From assembly GCA_964459065.1 (NCBI GenBank), contig CAYWMN010000030.1, positions 1 through 23,022 of the forward strand: a DNA stretch of 23,022 nt, written 5' to 3'. A program made the translations under genes and the position numbers. This document shows, in pieces, positions 14,738 to 22,849 of this stretch. Below the pieces are notes generated by a model, which saw nothing but the letters and a program-made list of their open reading frames with translations, did not search any database and had not been told where the DNA came from. How positions within the stretch are numbered: the stretch's first letter is position 1; each line of letters begins with the position of its first letter. Origin of the DNA: JAMCXS01 sp964459065 (lineage in GTDB: Bacteria > Acidobacteriota > Terriglobia > UBA7540).

Positions 14738-15757
14738 CTAGTGCTGAACAACCTCGTTGCGTTGTCTTTCGTCGTACCGGCCGAAGATCATTTTCCCGGC
14801 AGTCGTCTGCAAGACGCTGGTTACGGCGATATCAATGGTCTTGGAGATCATTTTCTTGGCGTTATCCACCACCACCATGGTGCCGTCGTCAAGGTAGGCC
14901 ACTCCCTGGTTGAATTCCTTGCCTTCCTTCAAGATGAAGACCCGCATAATTTCACCAGGCAGGACGACGGGCTTCAGGGCATTGGCCAGCTCATTGATGT
15001 TCAGCACCGGGACCCGTTGAAGCTGCGCGACCTTGTTGAGGTTGAAATCGTTGGTGACAATTTTGCCGTCATATTCGCGCGCCAGCTCGATGAGCTTCAG
15101 ATCGACCTCGCGGACCTGGGGGAAATCTTCCTCGACAATCTGGATATGAACGGTCGTCATCTTCTGCATCCGCTGCAGGATGTCGAGGCCCCGGCGCCCA
15201 CGGTTGCGCTTGAGCGGGTCGGAAGAATCGGCGACCTGCTGCAACTCCCGGAGCACAAACTGCGGAAGAATTAAGGCGCCTTCAATAAAGCCCGTCTCGC
15301 AGATATCGGCAATACGCCCGTCGATGATGACGCTGGTATCCAGAATTTTGCTGCTTTTTCTGCCTTGACGCTCGGCGGTAAAAAGGCCGCCCATGGCCGC
15401 AAGGTTGAGCAAATCCCCTTTGGATGCTCCCACGACCAGGCCGATATAGCCCAGCAGCAGCAACAAGGTTAGCTGGACATAGGAAGCCGAGATTTTCTCA
15501 ATGGCCGTCAAGCTCAGCAGGTGGGCGATCCCCAGGGCGCATAGAATTCCCAGCGTGCCGCCGACCACCGCGCCAATCAGCCGCTTCAGGCTGGCTTTCC
15601 TTAGGCGCATCTCCAGAAAAACAAAGGCGACTCCCAAGACAGCCCCGATGAGAACGGACCACGCCGTTGACCAATGAAAGGGTTGGAAGAAATATGCCGC
15701 TGCGATGATCGATAGGACAAATAGTATACGAAGGACCACTGTTTCCCCGCGCGTCAT
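14738..15757 (-). CDS. YacL-like membrane PIN/TRAM-domain protein
   Basis: A 339-residue protein with four predicted membrane segments in the first ~120 residues. A PIN-type nuclease domain follows (about 137-255), and a TRAM RNA-binding domain (about 266-322, PGEIMRVFILKEGKEFNQGVAYLDDGTMVVV). The PIN acidic residues are visible: D140 in LDTSVIIDGR, E171, D219 in VREVDLKLI and D237 in VTND. It is probably a membrane-anchored RNase or RNA-binding protein. I start it at ATG 15757 because AGGAGG lies nine bases upstream; the frame is open to a TTG at 15826. It precedes ispD-ispF, the same order as yacL-ispD-ispF in Bacillus. Confidence 0.88.
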   Translation of the reverse strand: MTRGETVVLRILFVLSIIAAAYFFQPFHWSTAWSVLIGAVLGVAFVFLEMRLRKASLKRLIGAVVGGTLGILCALGIAHLLSLTAIEKISASYVQLTLLLLLGYIGLVVGASKGDLLNLAAMGGLFTAERQGRKSSKILDTSVIIDGRIADICETGFIEGALILPQFVLRELQQVADSSDPLKRNRGRRGLDILQRMQKMTTVHIQIVEEDFPQVREVDLKLIELAREYDGKIVTNDFNLNKVAQLQRVPVLNINELANALKPVVLPGEIMRVFILKEGKEFNQGVAYLDDGTMVVVDNAKKMISKTIDIAVTSVLQTTAGKMIFGRYDERQRNEVVQH

Positions 15758-15837
15758 CTTCGGTTTCCTCCTATTAAACCTCTGAAGAATCATTCTTGGC
15801 ATGTTCCCCCGAGGGGTAGATATCAAAGCGTCCGCCT

Positions 15838-15846
15838 AGTATAGCA
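15838..15846 (-). promoter_or_regulatory. Candidate extended -10 promoter for the yacL-ispD-ispF run
   Basis: On the minus strand the 179-bp gap after der contains TGCTATACT, an extended -10 element (TG-n-TATACT, one mismatch to TATAAT). It lies about 80 bp before the PIN/TRAM start codon. No good -35 hexamer stands at 16-18 bp, which is acceptable for extended -10 promoters. TTGTAG lies 14 bp upstream of the TATACT hexamer. Prediction only. Confidence 0.4.
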
Positions 15847-15936
15847 TCATTGTGATTCTACAAGGTTAAAGTCTCTGTTTGCTTTATCTGCGGGTTGGTG
15901 AACGGTTCTTATCTTGATGGATTCTTGCACGAACAC

Positions 15937-17310
15937 TTACTTTTTGGACCGGGTTTTGACCACAACCGGTGTGCCTACAAAGCCGAATTTTTCCCGGATT
16001 CGATTCACGATGAAACGTTCGACGGAGAAATGCAGGCGGCCCGTCTGATTGGTGAAGGCTACGAAGGTGGGGGGAGAAGAGCTTGCTTGAGTCATGTAGT
16101 AGATGCGCAGGGGCCGGCTTCGGGAGGTCGGCAAACGCTCGAAATCAATGCCTTTTAGGAATACATTCATTTCCGCGGTTGGAATCCGCTGGTTGCGGCT
16201 GGCGGCGACTTCCGCGATAGTCCCCCACAGGCTTTCAATGCGCTCACCCTTGAGCGCGGAAATAAAGACCACCGGGGCGTATTCCAGGAACTTCATTCTG
16301 CGCCGCAGCTCTTGAATATATTCGCGGGCGACAGCGGGCCCTTTTTTGACGGTGTCCCACTTGTTGACGACCAGGATGACGGAACGGGCGCTTTCATGCG
16401 CGTAGCCGCCAATATTGGCGTCCAGCGCAGCGATGCCTTCCTCGGCATCGATCACCAGCAGGGCAATGTCGGCGCTCTCAAGATGCTTTCTGGCCTGGAT
16501 GACGCTCAACTTCTCAGCCAGCAAAGTCGTCTTCCCTTTGCGGCGGATGCCGGCTGTATCCACAAACTGGAAGCGCGCGCCGGCGTGCTCGATTTCCTCC
16601 TCAATGGCGTCGCGAGTGGTGCCGGCAAGCGGCGTGACGATGGACCGCTCCTGGTTCGCCAAACGATTCAGCAAGGTGGATTTGCCGACGTTGGGCCGCC
16701 CGATGATGGCGATCCTGACCGGTTCGGAATCGGCGTCGGGCGAAGGTTCTGAACTTAAAATGTCAGCCGTCGCGTGTTCGAGCAACTCGTCGACGCCCAG
16801 GCCGTGTTCGGCGGAAACCGGACAAACGTTTTCAAAGCCGAAGGCTTCAAACTCGCCCGCCAGGGGCGTATGCTGGGGAAGGTCAACTTTGTTAACCGCC
16901 AGCGACATCGGTTTATTAAGGCGCCGGAGCAAACCCGCAAGCTCCTCATCCAGCGGCAAAATGCCTGCGCGGGCGTCAACCACCAGAATCAGATGGATCG
17001 CCTCCTCGATGGCCACGCGCGCCTGCCGCAGGATTTCAGAAGGGATCATTTCGCGGTCTTGCGGGATGATGCCGCCGGTATCGATCAGTTCGAACTTTTT
17101 GCCATCCCACTCCGCCACCGCCTGCAGGCGGTCGCGTGTCATGCCGGGCTCGCTGCTGACCAGCGCGCGGCGCCGGCCGACGATCCGGTTGAAAAGCGTC
17201 GACTTGCCCACGTTGGGGCGTCCCACGATAACGACCTTCGGTAATTTCTGCATAGGACTCGAAGCTCTGGCGGCAACCGCGCCGCGAACGGCTATGTTAT
17301 TCTTGCTCAT
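15937..17310 (-). CDS. der: Ribosome-assembly GTPase Der (EngA)
   Basis: Der is an essential double GTPase needed for maturation of the 50S subunit. From ATG 17310 it has 457 residues. The first G domain has GRPNVGKS (30-37), PGMTRDR, DTGG (77-80) and NKVD (140-143). The second has GRPNVGKS (204-211), AGTTRD, DTAG (251-254) and NKWD (316-319). A KH-like C-terminal domain follows and ends in a basic TRSKK tail. About 20 residues precede the usual MQKLPKVVIVGRPN start, so ATG 17253 is a possible alternative; neither has a strong ribosome-binding site. It is divergent from the DinG-type helicase gene. Confidence 0.95.
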   Translation of the reverse strand: MSKNNIAVRGAVAARASSPMQKLPKVVIVGRPNVGKSTLFNRIVGRRRALVSSEPGMTRDRLQAVAEWDGKKFELIDTGGIIPQDREMIPSEILRQARVAIEEAIHLILVVDARAGILPLDEELAGLLRRLNKPMSLAVNKVDLPQHTPLAGEFEAFGFENVCPVSAEHGLGVDELLEHATADILSSEPSPDADSEPVRIAIIGRPNVGKSTLLNRLANQERSIVTPLAGTTRDAIEEEIEHAGARFQFVDTAGIRRKGKTTLLAEKLSVIQARKHLESADIALLVIDAEEGIAALDANIGGYAHESARSVILVVNKWDTVKKGPAVAREYIQELRRRMKFLEYAPVVFISALKGERIESLWGTIAEVAASRNQRIPTAEMNVFLKGIDFERLPTSRSRPLRIYYMTQASSSPPTFVAFTNQTGRLHFSVERFIVNRIREKFGFVGTPVVVKTRSKK

Positions 17311-17562
17311 GGCGCCGGACAAGGGACAAGTGGCTGGAGGACCTTGGTTTTAAATGCTGAATCGCTCTCCTGGATATAATTGTTCGCGGGTTGGGTTGCG
17401 AAAATTTTCTAAAACTATTCAGCGATTCAATCCTGACCAGGGACTCTTTGCCACCCCCACGGTCTGCCAGGCTGTGGGGCTGCCCTTATTGATAGTCTAA
17501 CGGACATTTTCGTATCGGGCCAGAATTACGTTCCTGCTACGCTTGCTTGATGGTTGCGCCTC
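17311..17562. promoter_or_regulatory. Divergent gap between der and the helicase gene
   Basis: This 252-bp AT-richer gap should hold both promoters. A perfect TATAAT lies on the plus strand at 17375-17380 but without a clear -35. TGAATCGCT (17358-17366) and AGCGATTCA (17421-17429) are a perfect 9-bp inverted pair that brackets it, with overlapping GCTGAAT/ATTCAGC pairing. CCCCAC/GTGGGG near 17455-17480 could form a hairpin. No open frame here looks real. Confidence 0.35.
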
Positions 17563-19503
17563 ATGGCGATGATGAGTAAAGGCACTGCTGAAAAACCGCC
17601 GCTGGAGAGAATTTTTGGCCCGTCCGGATGGCTGGCCCGCCACCATCCGCGCTTCGAGTATCGTCCGGGTCAGTTGGAGATGGCCGAGGGAGTGGAATCG
17701 GCCGTCGAAAACGGCCAGCACCTGATTGTGGAAGCCGGCACGGGAACGGGTAAGACCCTGGCTTACCTGATCCCGCTGATTCGCAGCGGGGAGCGAGTCG
17801 TCATCTCGACCGGAACAAAAAACCTCCAGGAGCAGCTTTTCTACAAAGACATTCCCTTCCTGAAGAAACTGTTCCCGCGCCTCCGCGCAACCCTGATGAA
17901 AGGCCGGCAGAACTACCTCTGCCGGCAAAAGCTCTACGACATTGAGCAGCAACCGGTTCTGAACGGGCTGGAAGAGATTTCCCTTTACGACCGGTTGCGG
18001 GAGTGGGAAACCGAGACTGAGACCGGAGACCGTGCGGAACTCCGGGAGCTGCCTGACTCGAGCGAACTCTGGTCCCGGGTCGACGCCCGCAGCGAGGCCT
18101 GTACGGGCCAAAAATGCAAGCAATTTGAACGCTGCTTTGTAACCTGGATGCATCAGCGCGCGGCTGAATCGGACTTGATCATTGTCAACCATCACCTGTT
18201 TTTTGCGGACCTGGCCCTGAAACAGTCCGACTACGCGAGTCTTTTGCCGGACTACTCGACCGTGGTGTTCGACGAGGCTCACGAAATTGAAGATGTGGCT
18301 ACGATGTATTTCGGCCTTAAGGTTTCCAATTACAAAATTGAGGAACTGGCCCGGGATACCGAGGCGACGCTCAAGCTGAAGAGCCTGGAAGCCGGCGACG
18401 TGCGCGCGGCCGTCCGAGAGCTTCGCCGCCGGGCCGACCTGTTCTTTGAGCTGTTTCCCGGCACGGAGGGCCGCACGAACTTCGATAACCGCGAGAGTTT
18501 TCTGGAAGTCAACCGCGGCGCCTTTTCCGCCTTGATTAACGCCTTGCTTCGCATTGAAACGGAACTTCTGCGGGTGAAAAACCGGCCGGAGGAAATCGGC
18601 AATCTGGCGCGGCGGGCGGCGGAAACCCGGCAATCGCTGGAGGCGATCCTTGAGGGCCGCGACCGAACGTTTGTTTATTGGTGGGAAAGGCGCGGGCGGG
18701 GAATCTTTTTGGAAGCCTCGCCGATTGACGTTTCTCCGATCCTGCGGGAAAAGGTTTTTGAACGCATCCGGACCGTTGTTCTGACTTCCGCCACGCTGTC
18801 GGTGCTCAGCAGGTTTGACTTCCTCAAGCGCCGCCTGGGGGTTCAAGTGGCGCGGGAAAAGATTCTGGAATCGCATTTCGATTTCGCCCGCCAGGCCTTG
18901 CTTTACACGCCGCTGCATCTGCCGGACCCGCGCGAGCCGGGGTTTGCGGCGCGCGCCGCCCAAGAAGTGATTGCGCTGCTGAAGGTTACCCGGGGCCGGG
19001 CTTTTGTGCTTTTTACTTCTTATTTGCAGATGCGCGCCGTGTACGAGCGCGTCCGGAGGCGCCTCCGTTATCCGCTGATCCTGCAAGGGACGGCCCCGCG
19101 AACGGCTTTGCTGGACAAATTTCGATCGACGCCACACGCCGTGCTGTTTGCGACCAGTTCGTTTTGGCAGGGAGTCGACGTGCAAGGACAGCAATTGAGT
19201 GCTGTAATTATTGACCGCCTGCCGTTTGCCGTCCCCAGCGATCCGGTGGTGGCGGCCCGCATCCGCCAGATTAACGAAGACGGCGGCAACGCCTTTGCCG
19301 AGTATCAGGTTCCGGAAGCGGTTATCGCCTTAAAGCAGGGATTCGGGCGGCTGATTCGGAGCGAGAACGACAAGGGCGTGCTGGCGATTCTGGACCGCCG
19401 CATCGTCCAAAAACAATACGGCAAAGTCTTTTTCGAGAGCCTTCCCGACTACCACCGCACCCAGCGGCTGGAAGAGGTTGAAGCTTTTGTGCAAGAATGG
19501 TGA
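17563..19503 (+). CDS. DinG/XPD-type ATP-dependent helicase with Fe-S cluster
   Basis: A superfamily 2 DNA helicase of the DinG/YoaA group, which unwinds 5'-to-3' and resolves R-loops or repair intermediates. From ATG 17563 it has 646 residues. Walker A is EAGTGTGKT (about 57-65), the Fe-S cysteines are C120, C180, C185 and C191 (NYLCRQK, ACTGQKCKQFERCF), and the DEAH box FDEAHE is at 236-241. Motif LTSATLS and motif VI QGFGRLIRS follow in the C-terminal half. All four cluster cysteines are kept, as in XPD and E. coli DinG. The start is uncertain among the ATGs at 17563, 17569 and 17572, none with a strong ribosome-binding site. It has no exonuclease domain, unlike the Firmicutes DinG. Confidence 0.88.
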   Translation: MAMMSKGTAEKPPLERIFGPSGWLARHHPRFEYRPGQLEMAEGVESAVENGQHLIVEAGTGTGKTLAYLIPLIRSGERVVISTGTKNLQEQLFYKDIPFLKKLFPRLRATLMKGRQNYLCRQKLYDIEQQPVLNGLEEISLYDRLREWETETETGDRAELRELPDSSELWSRVDARSEACTGQKCKQFERCFVTWMHQRAAESDLIIVNHHLFFADLALKQSDYASLLPDYSTVVFDEAHEIEDVATMYFGLKVSNYKIEELARDTEATLKLKSLEAGDVRAAVRELRRRADLFFELFPGTEGRTNFDNRESFLEVNRGAFSALINALLRIETELLRVKNRPEEIGNLARRAAETRQSLEAILEGRDRTFVYWWERRGRGIFLEASPIDVSPILREKVFERIRTVVLTSATLSVLSRFDFLKRRLGVQVAREKILESHFDFARQALLYTPLHLPDPREPGFAARAAQEVIALLKVTRGRAFVLFTSYLQMRAVYERVRRRLRYPLILQGTAPRTALLDKFRSTPHAVLFATSSFWQGVDVQGQQLSAVIIDRLPFAVPSDPVVAARIRQINEDGGNAFAEYQVPEAVIALKQGFGRLIRSENDKGVLAILDRRIVQKQYGKVFFESLPDYHRTQRLEEVEAFVQEW

Positions 19504-19567
19504 AGCAGGTTTTCAAATCCCAGGCCGGTCGAAAGCGATGCGCCGGAACCGGGATGCCGGAGGATCA

Positions 19568-19945
19568 ATGTTTGAAGTCGCGGTTGAATATTCTTTTGCA
19601 GCCGGCCACGCTTTGCGCGGCTACAAAGGGAAGTGTGAAAACGTCCACGGGCATAACTATCGGGTTCAGGTAACCGTGGCGGGAGACAAGCTGAATTCGA
19701 TTGGGTTGCTGGTGGACTTTACTGACTTAAAGGCTGCTTTGCGAGAGCTTGCGGACTCTTTTGACCATCGTTTCCTGAACGACCTGGAGCCCTTTAAGCA
19801 GGCGAACCCTTCTGCTGAGAACCTGGCCTTCTACCTGGGCAATGAGCTTGGACACCGACTCCAGAATCAGAACGTGAAGGTCCGTTCTGTCACGGTCTGG
19901 GAAACCGATACCACCTCCGCCACTTATCACCCGTCAGGCTCCTAG
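19568..19945 (+). CDS. queD: 6-pyruvoyltetrahydropterin synthase/QueD family protein
   Basis: QueD makes 6-carboxytetrahydropterin, an early precursor of queuosine and other 7-deazapurines; the related PTPS makes biopterin precursors. The 125-residue protein shows the zinc histidines H14 (FAAGHALRG), H27 and H29 (CENVHGHNYRV), the catalytic C23, and the C-terminal glutamate in VTVWETDTT. The Cys four residues before the HGH motif (C-x3-H-x-H, C23/H27/H29) is typical of QueD. The ATG at 19568 has GGAGG four bases upstream; the frame is open further back but overlaps the helicase gene. It is 64 bp downstream of that gene. No other queuosine gene is in the window, so the exact pathway is not proven. 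Confidence 0.85.
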   Translation: MFEVAVEYSFAAGHALRGYKGKCENVHGHNYRVQVTVAGDKLNSIGLLVDFTDLKAALRELADSFDHRFLNDLEPFKQANPSAENLAFYLGNELGHRLQNQNVKVRSVTVWETDTTSATYHPSGS

Positions 19946-19987
19946 TTTCCCGACAACTCAGTCTGAATGGCGCCTCGGCAGCGCTTG

Positions 19988-20227
19988 CTAAGTCCAATAG
20001 GAAACTCCCGGGTGAAAGTGTATATTGTGGATGTGGGTGCAGCCCTTAGGGCAAAGATAGACGTCGTCGCACCAGGGACACCGGGTTAGGTGCTCCTTTT
20101 CGGCCACCGTTCCGCAAATCGAGCAGGCTTCCAACAGGTTGGCCACCACGTGGCGAGAAATCTTCCGCCACTCGTCAAGCACTTGGCGCTTTTCCTGGAT
20201 TCGCCGCAGGTCATCTTTGTTCAACAT
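19988..20227 (-). CDS. Small zinc-ribbon protein of unknown function
   Basis: A 79-residue protein I do not recognise. The first 30 residues form a charged helix (LNKDDLRRIQEKRQVLDEWR). The rest has paired cysteines: C35-x2-C38, C50-x2-C53 and C59-x3-C63, followed by a His-rich segment (THIHNIHFHPG). That pattern could bind one or two zinc ions. The ATG at 20227 is supported by AGGAG eight bases upstream; the frame is open to 20278. It converges on queD with 42 bp between the stops and has a long non-coding region upstream with operator-like palindromes. A small regulatory or adaptor protein is plausible, but this is inference. Confidence 0.7.
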   Translation of the reverse strand: MLNKDDLRRIQEKRQVLDEWRKISRHVVANLLEACSICGTVAEKEHLTRCPWCDDVYLCPKGCTHIHNIHFHPGVSYWT

Positions 20228-20388
20228 AACGCAACTCCTGAGCGGTATTACTGGTGCTTTGAGCAACTGGCGTACCAACCTGCGGGGTTCTAGCTGAAAC
20301 AGAAAAATTACTAAGCGAAACGGGCAGGAGCCTCGCGGCAGGGATCGTCGAGGACCGATGAACAGTTATTGCGTTTCTTCTTCCGCAC

Positions 20389-20422
20389 TTTTGGGCAAAA
20401 TTGCATCACGTTTTGCGCAAAA
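20389..20422. promoter_or_regulatory. Pair of operator-like 12-bp sites
   Basis: TTTTGGGCAAAA (20389-20400) and TTTTGCGCAAAA (20411-20422) differ at one base; the second is a perfect palindrome and the first is a near-palindrome. Their starts are 22 bp apart, about two helical turns, so two dimers could bind on the same face of the DNA. They lie about 160-195 bp upstream of the zinc-ribbon gene start. No known regulator is assigned. Confidence 0.4.
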
Positions 20423-20527
20423 AGAACACTTGTCTGCCGATGTTGTTCCTCACATCTCCGGCTGGGCCCTGTTTAATCGGAGGGGAAGGTGATCGTTTTC
20501 TTGCCAGAGGCTTTGTCCTTTCTGGCC

Positions 20528-20552
20528 GGCGCTCGACTGGAGCGTCTTTTTT
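20528..20552 (+). terminator. Orphan rho-independent terminator on the plus strand
   Basis: GGCGCTC and GAGCGTC form a 7-bp stem (one G-U pair) around the loop GACTG, followed directly by six T. That is a standard intrinsic terminator for rightward transcription. The nearest plus-strand gene, queD, ends about 580 bp earlier, with an opposite-strand gene in between. It may end an unseen plus-strand transcript or be fortuitous. Confidence 0.45.
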
Positions 20553-20692
20553 GAGCCTTGGGCGCGCAAATATTTGTTGCCCGTGCAGAATGTTGCGCCA
20601 AGACTCGGGGTCTTCCCGCCCGTGCCCGAAAGCCCCGTTTTCACGGGTTGCGCAAGCCGCGATGACAGGGTCCGGAGGGGACGGGGGTCTTC

Positions 20693-22702
20693 TTAATGCC
20701 GGCCAGGGGCTTCCGGCAATTGCAATTCATGCCGCTGCAGCACCTTCGTCGGCGACGCCAGCATGGCGATCCGGCCGATATCAAAGTCTTTATACAAATC
20801 CAGGCAAAACAAGTCGGAAGCCTTGGTGTACAACACCGGCTTTTCCAGAAGATAGCTGAAGCTTTTCATGCCGTTCCAGCTTTCCACCTGGGAGAATAAA
20901 TGAGGTTCCAGGGCGGCGGCCGCCAGCGCAATGACCTGGGTTCGCGGCCCGGTGGTTTCCACCCGGATCTGCGACGGGTTCCACTTTGCTTTGGCCCATT
21001 TAGCGAGGCTCGCCAACTGCTCAACTTCCAATCCCAGCGGGCGCTCTCCTTCTGATGCAATCATTTCTGAGAACCAAAAGTCGGATACATCGGGAGCGGC
21101 ATCGCCGGTGAAGATCAGGTCCACGGCAAGCACTTGTTGCAGGCTTGCCAACCGGTGGCCGACCTCGGGCACCCGGTCCCAGGTTTCGGCTGCCATGGCT
21201 TTTTTGCCGCCGTCGTTGAGCACCAGGGTCAGCGGAGCGCCGGGCCGGGTCGAAACTTCCTTCATCCACACGGCCGTTGCGCCGAGTCCATTGCTCATCT
21301 CCAAGCGGTAGGAAAGGGATTCGATCTGGTTGTGATAGGTATCAAACTCGGGCCAGACTTCTTTGACAGCCACTGGCGAATAACGCAGGACGCGCGCGAG
21401 CTTCGCCCTTTGCTCCCTGATCCACCGGGCCCTGAGCGCCGGGGCGGCGGGTGCAGGCTGGCGCGTAATTTGGGAGGCAAATTTTCTGGCTAGCCCGAGG
21501 ATGGTCAGATTGTCCTTGGGCAGCCCGATCCGCAGTTGGTCATAGGTCTTGACATATTGGCCCACCGGGATTTCGGACGATCCTGCCTGAATTCCCAAAT
21601 ATTTGTCAAAGAATCGATAAGCGGCCTGGCGGTTGTCGAGGCCGTAATTGTGAGCGGAGATGTTGGTGTTTTGGTGAAATTGGAAGTTGCCTTCCTTGCC
21701 GTACAGCCTGAAAAAAGGCTTGATTTGAGTGTAGTTGTAGGGTTTAACCAGCGGAGCCCGGAAGCAGCAATTATCTTCAGCATTGTGAATCAACAAGGTC
21801 GGCCGCGGCGCGCGCAGCGCCGTCAGGGTGTCATAATCGGCAACGGTCAGGAGGTCCGTGGGGTTTTGTTCAATGTCGCCGGGCTCTGCTTTTTCAACGC
21901 GGACGTCGCGGCCCAGAATGCTGGTGTAGCCGGCAACCGGGATGGACACTTTCACTCGCGGGTCGAGACTGCTCAGGAAGATCGTTTGCCAGCCCCCGCC
22001 CGACAGCCCCGTCATCCCAATGCGGTTTCGATCCACATGCGGATCGTTATCGAGGTAATCGAGGCCGCGCCGCATCGCCAGATAGAACAGGCCCACGCCG
22101 TTTGCTCCGACCAGATCGAGCTGTGACAAAAGCCAGTGGGTGTTTCCGTCTACGTTCGACTCTCCCATCCCGATCCATTCCAGATTCAGCGCGATCATGC
22201 CTCGCAGGGCTTGATTAATGCATAATTTCTGCTCGAACGCTTGAGCATAGCCCAGGTGGCCAAAGTGCCCCATCACGTTGAGCACGGCCGGCATGTTGGA
22301 GGTAAGCTTTGCCGGTTCGTACAGCAGGGCGACCGTGTAGAATCCCGGAACAATTTCATAGCGGAGCTTGTGGATTTGGAATCCTTTTCCTGCCGGCAAG
22401 GTTCCCAAGTCCTCGAATCGGGGCGGGGAATTCACCCAGGCTTTGGGCCAGCCGTGGAACACGATGTCGTTCAAAGCCTTCTGCCGGATTTTGCCGGCTT
22501 CAGCCGTCCACTGGGAGGCGGTTGAGGGATGAGGCAGCTTCGGCGCGTGTCTCAGCACAAACTGCTGAAGCTGCAAGGTAACCGCTTGTGGGGGTTGAAG
22601 CTGGCGCTTCAGGATCGGCTTAACGGTGTCCGGAGCCGTCTGGGCCCAGGCAACCGCCGCGCCCAGCAATAATGAGATGAATACCAGTCGAACGAGCTTC
22701 AT
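20693..22702 (-). CDS. Secreted acetyl-xylan-esterase-like protein with tandem alpha/beta-hydrolase domains
   Basis: A 669-residue exported protein. The first 20 residues are a signal peptide ending AVAWA. The first alpha/beta-hydrolase domain (about 80-375) has a full triad: S234 in TGLSGGGWQT, D310 in HNAEDNCC and H351 in NISAHNYG. It resembles acetyl-xylan esterase/dienelactone-hydrolase-type enzymes that deacetylate plant polysaccharides. The second half (about 420-665) has a similar outline (LVLNDGGKKA, LAVDLIFTGDAA, VIALAAAALEP). Where a nucleophile Ser would be expected it reads TGPRTQ, so it is probably a non-catalytic domain. The ATG at 22702 has AGGAGG six bases upstream. It follows the alpha-galactosidase gene by 147 bp, which suggests joint work on branched polysaccharides. 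The exact substrate is unknown. Confidence 0.8.
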   Translation of the reverse strand: MKLVRLVFISLLLGAAVAWAQTAPDTVKPILKRQLQPPQAVTLQLQQFVLRHAPKLPHPSTASQWTAEAGKIRQKALNDIVFHGWPKAWVNSPPRFEDLGTLPAGKGFQIHKLRYEIVPGFYTVALLYEPAKLTSNMPAVLNVMGHFGHLGYAQAFEQKLCINQALRGMIALNLEWIGMGESNVDGNTHWLLSQLDLVGANGVGLFYLAMRRGLDYLDNDPHVDRNRIGMTGLSGGGWQTIFLSSLDPRVKVSIPVAGYTSILGRDVRVEKAEPGDIEQNPTDLLTVADYDTLTALRAPRPTLLIHNAEDNCCFRAPLVKPYNYTQIKPFFRLYGKEGNFQFHQNTNISAHNYGLDNRQAAYRFFDKYLGIQAGSSEIPVGQYVKTYDQLRIGLPKDNLTILGLARKFASQITRQPAPAAPALRARWIREQRAKLARVLRYSPVAVKEVWPEFDTYHNQIESLSYRLEMSNGLGATAVWMKEVSTRPGAPLTLVLNDGGKKAMAAETWDRVPEVGHRLASLQQVLAVDLIFTGDAAPDVSDFWFSEMIASEGERPLGLEVEQLASLAKWAKAKWNPSQIRVETTGPRTQVIALAAAALEPHLFSQVESWNGMKSFSYLLEKPVLYTKASDLFCLDLYKDFDIGRIAMLASPTKVLQRHELQLPEAPGRH

Positions 22703-22849
22703 GCTCTGCCTCCTACGCGCAATTTTTGAAGATCGATAAGGGCTTCACTTTCTTCTTCGGCTTGGCTGGTCCCTTTTTCTCGGCTGCCGGTTGGCGGCAA
22801 GACCGGAACCTTGCACGGAGTCGCGTATCCCGGTGCAATGAGCGAACGG

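Larger units (their letters stand above)
20228..20692. other. 465-bp gap with palindromes and an orphan terminator
   Basis: This is the 5' side of the zinc-ribbon gene and the 3' side of the esterase gene. The left half has two related 12-bp palindromes. The right half is GC-rich and has a terminator-like hairpin facing right. All three minus-strand frames are largely open between about 20475 and 20640, so open frames carry no weight there. A plus-strand frame at 20401-20859 runs into the esterase gene and has no visible domain. I see no tRNA. Confidence 0.5.

Noticed and set aside
16415..17353. Plus-strand frame of 312 codons
   Set aside because: Antisense to der; its Ser/Arg-rich composition reflects the GTPase codons read backwards.
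17497..19194. Minus-strand frame of 565 codons
   Set aside because: Very long, but antisense to the helicase gene with all its motifs; His/Gln/Arg-rich with no domain. Long shadow frames are common in GC-rich DNA.
20634..20647. Hairpin CCCGT-GAAA-ACGGG after the esterase gene as a terminator (minus strand)
   Set aside because: No T-run follows on the minus strand, so it does not qualify as an intrinsic terminator.
20401..20859. Plus-strand frame of 152 codons
   Set aside because: Crosses the orphan terminator and runs antisense into the esterase gene; no domain.
22703..22849. Minus-strand frame ending in TGA that overlaps the esterase ATG
   Set aside because: The ATGA overlap looks like coupling, but the frame has no ATG or GTG start and no recognisable content.
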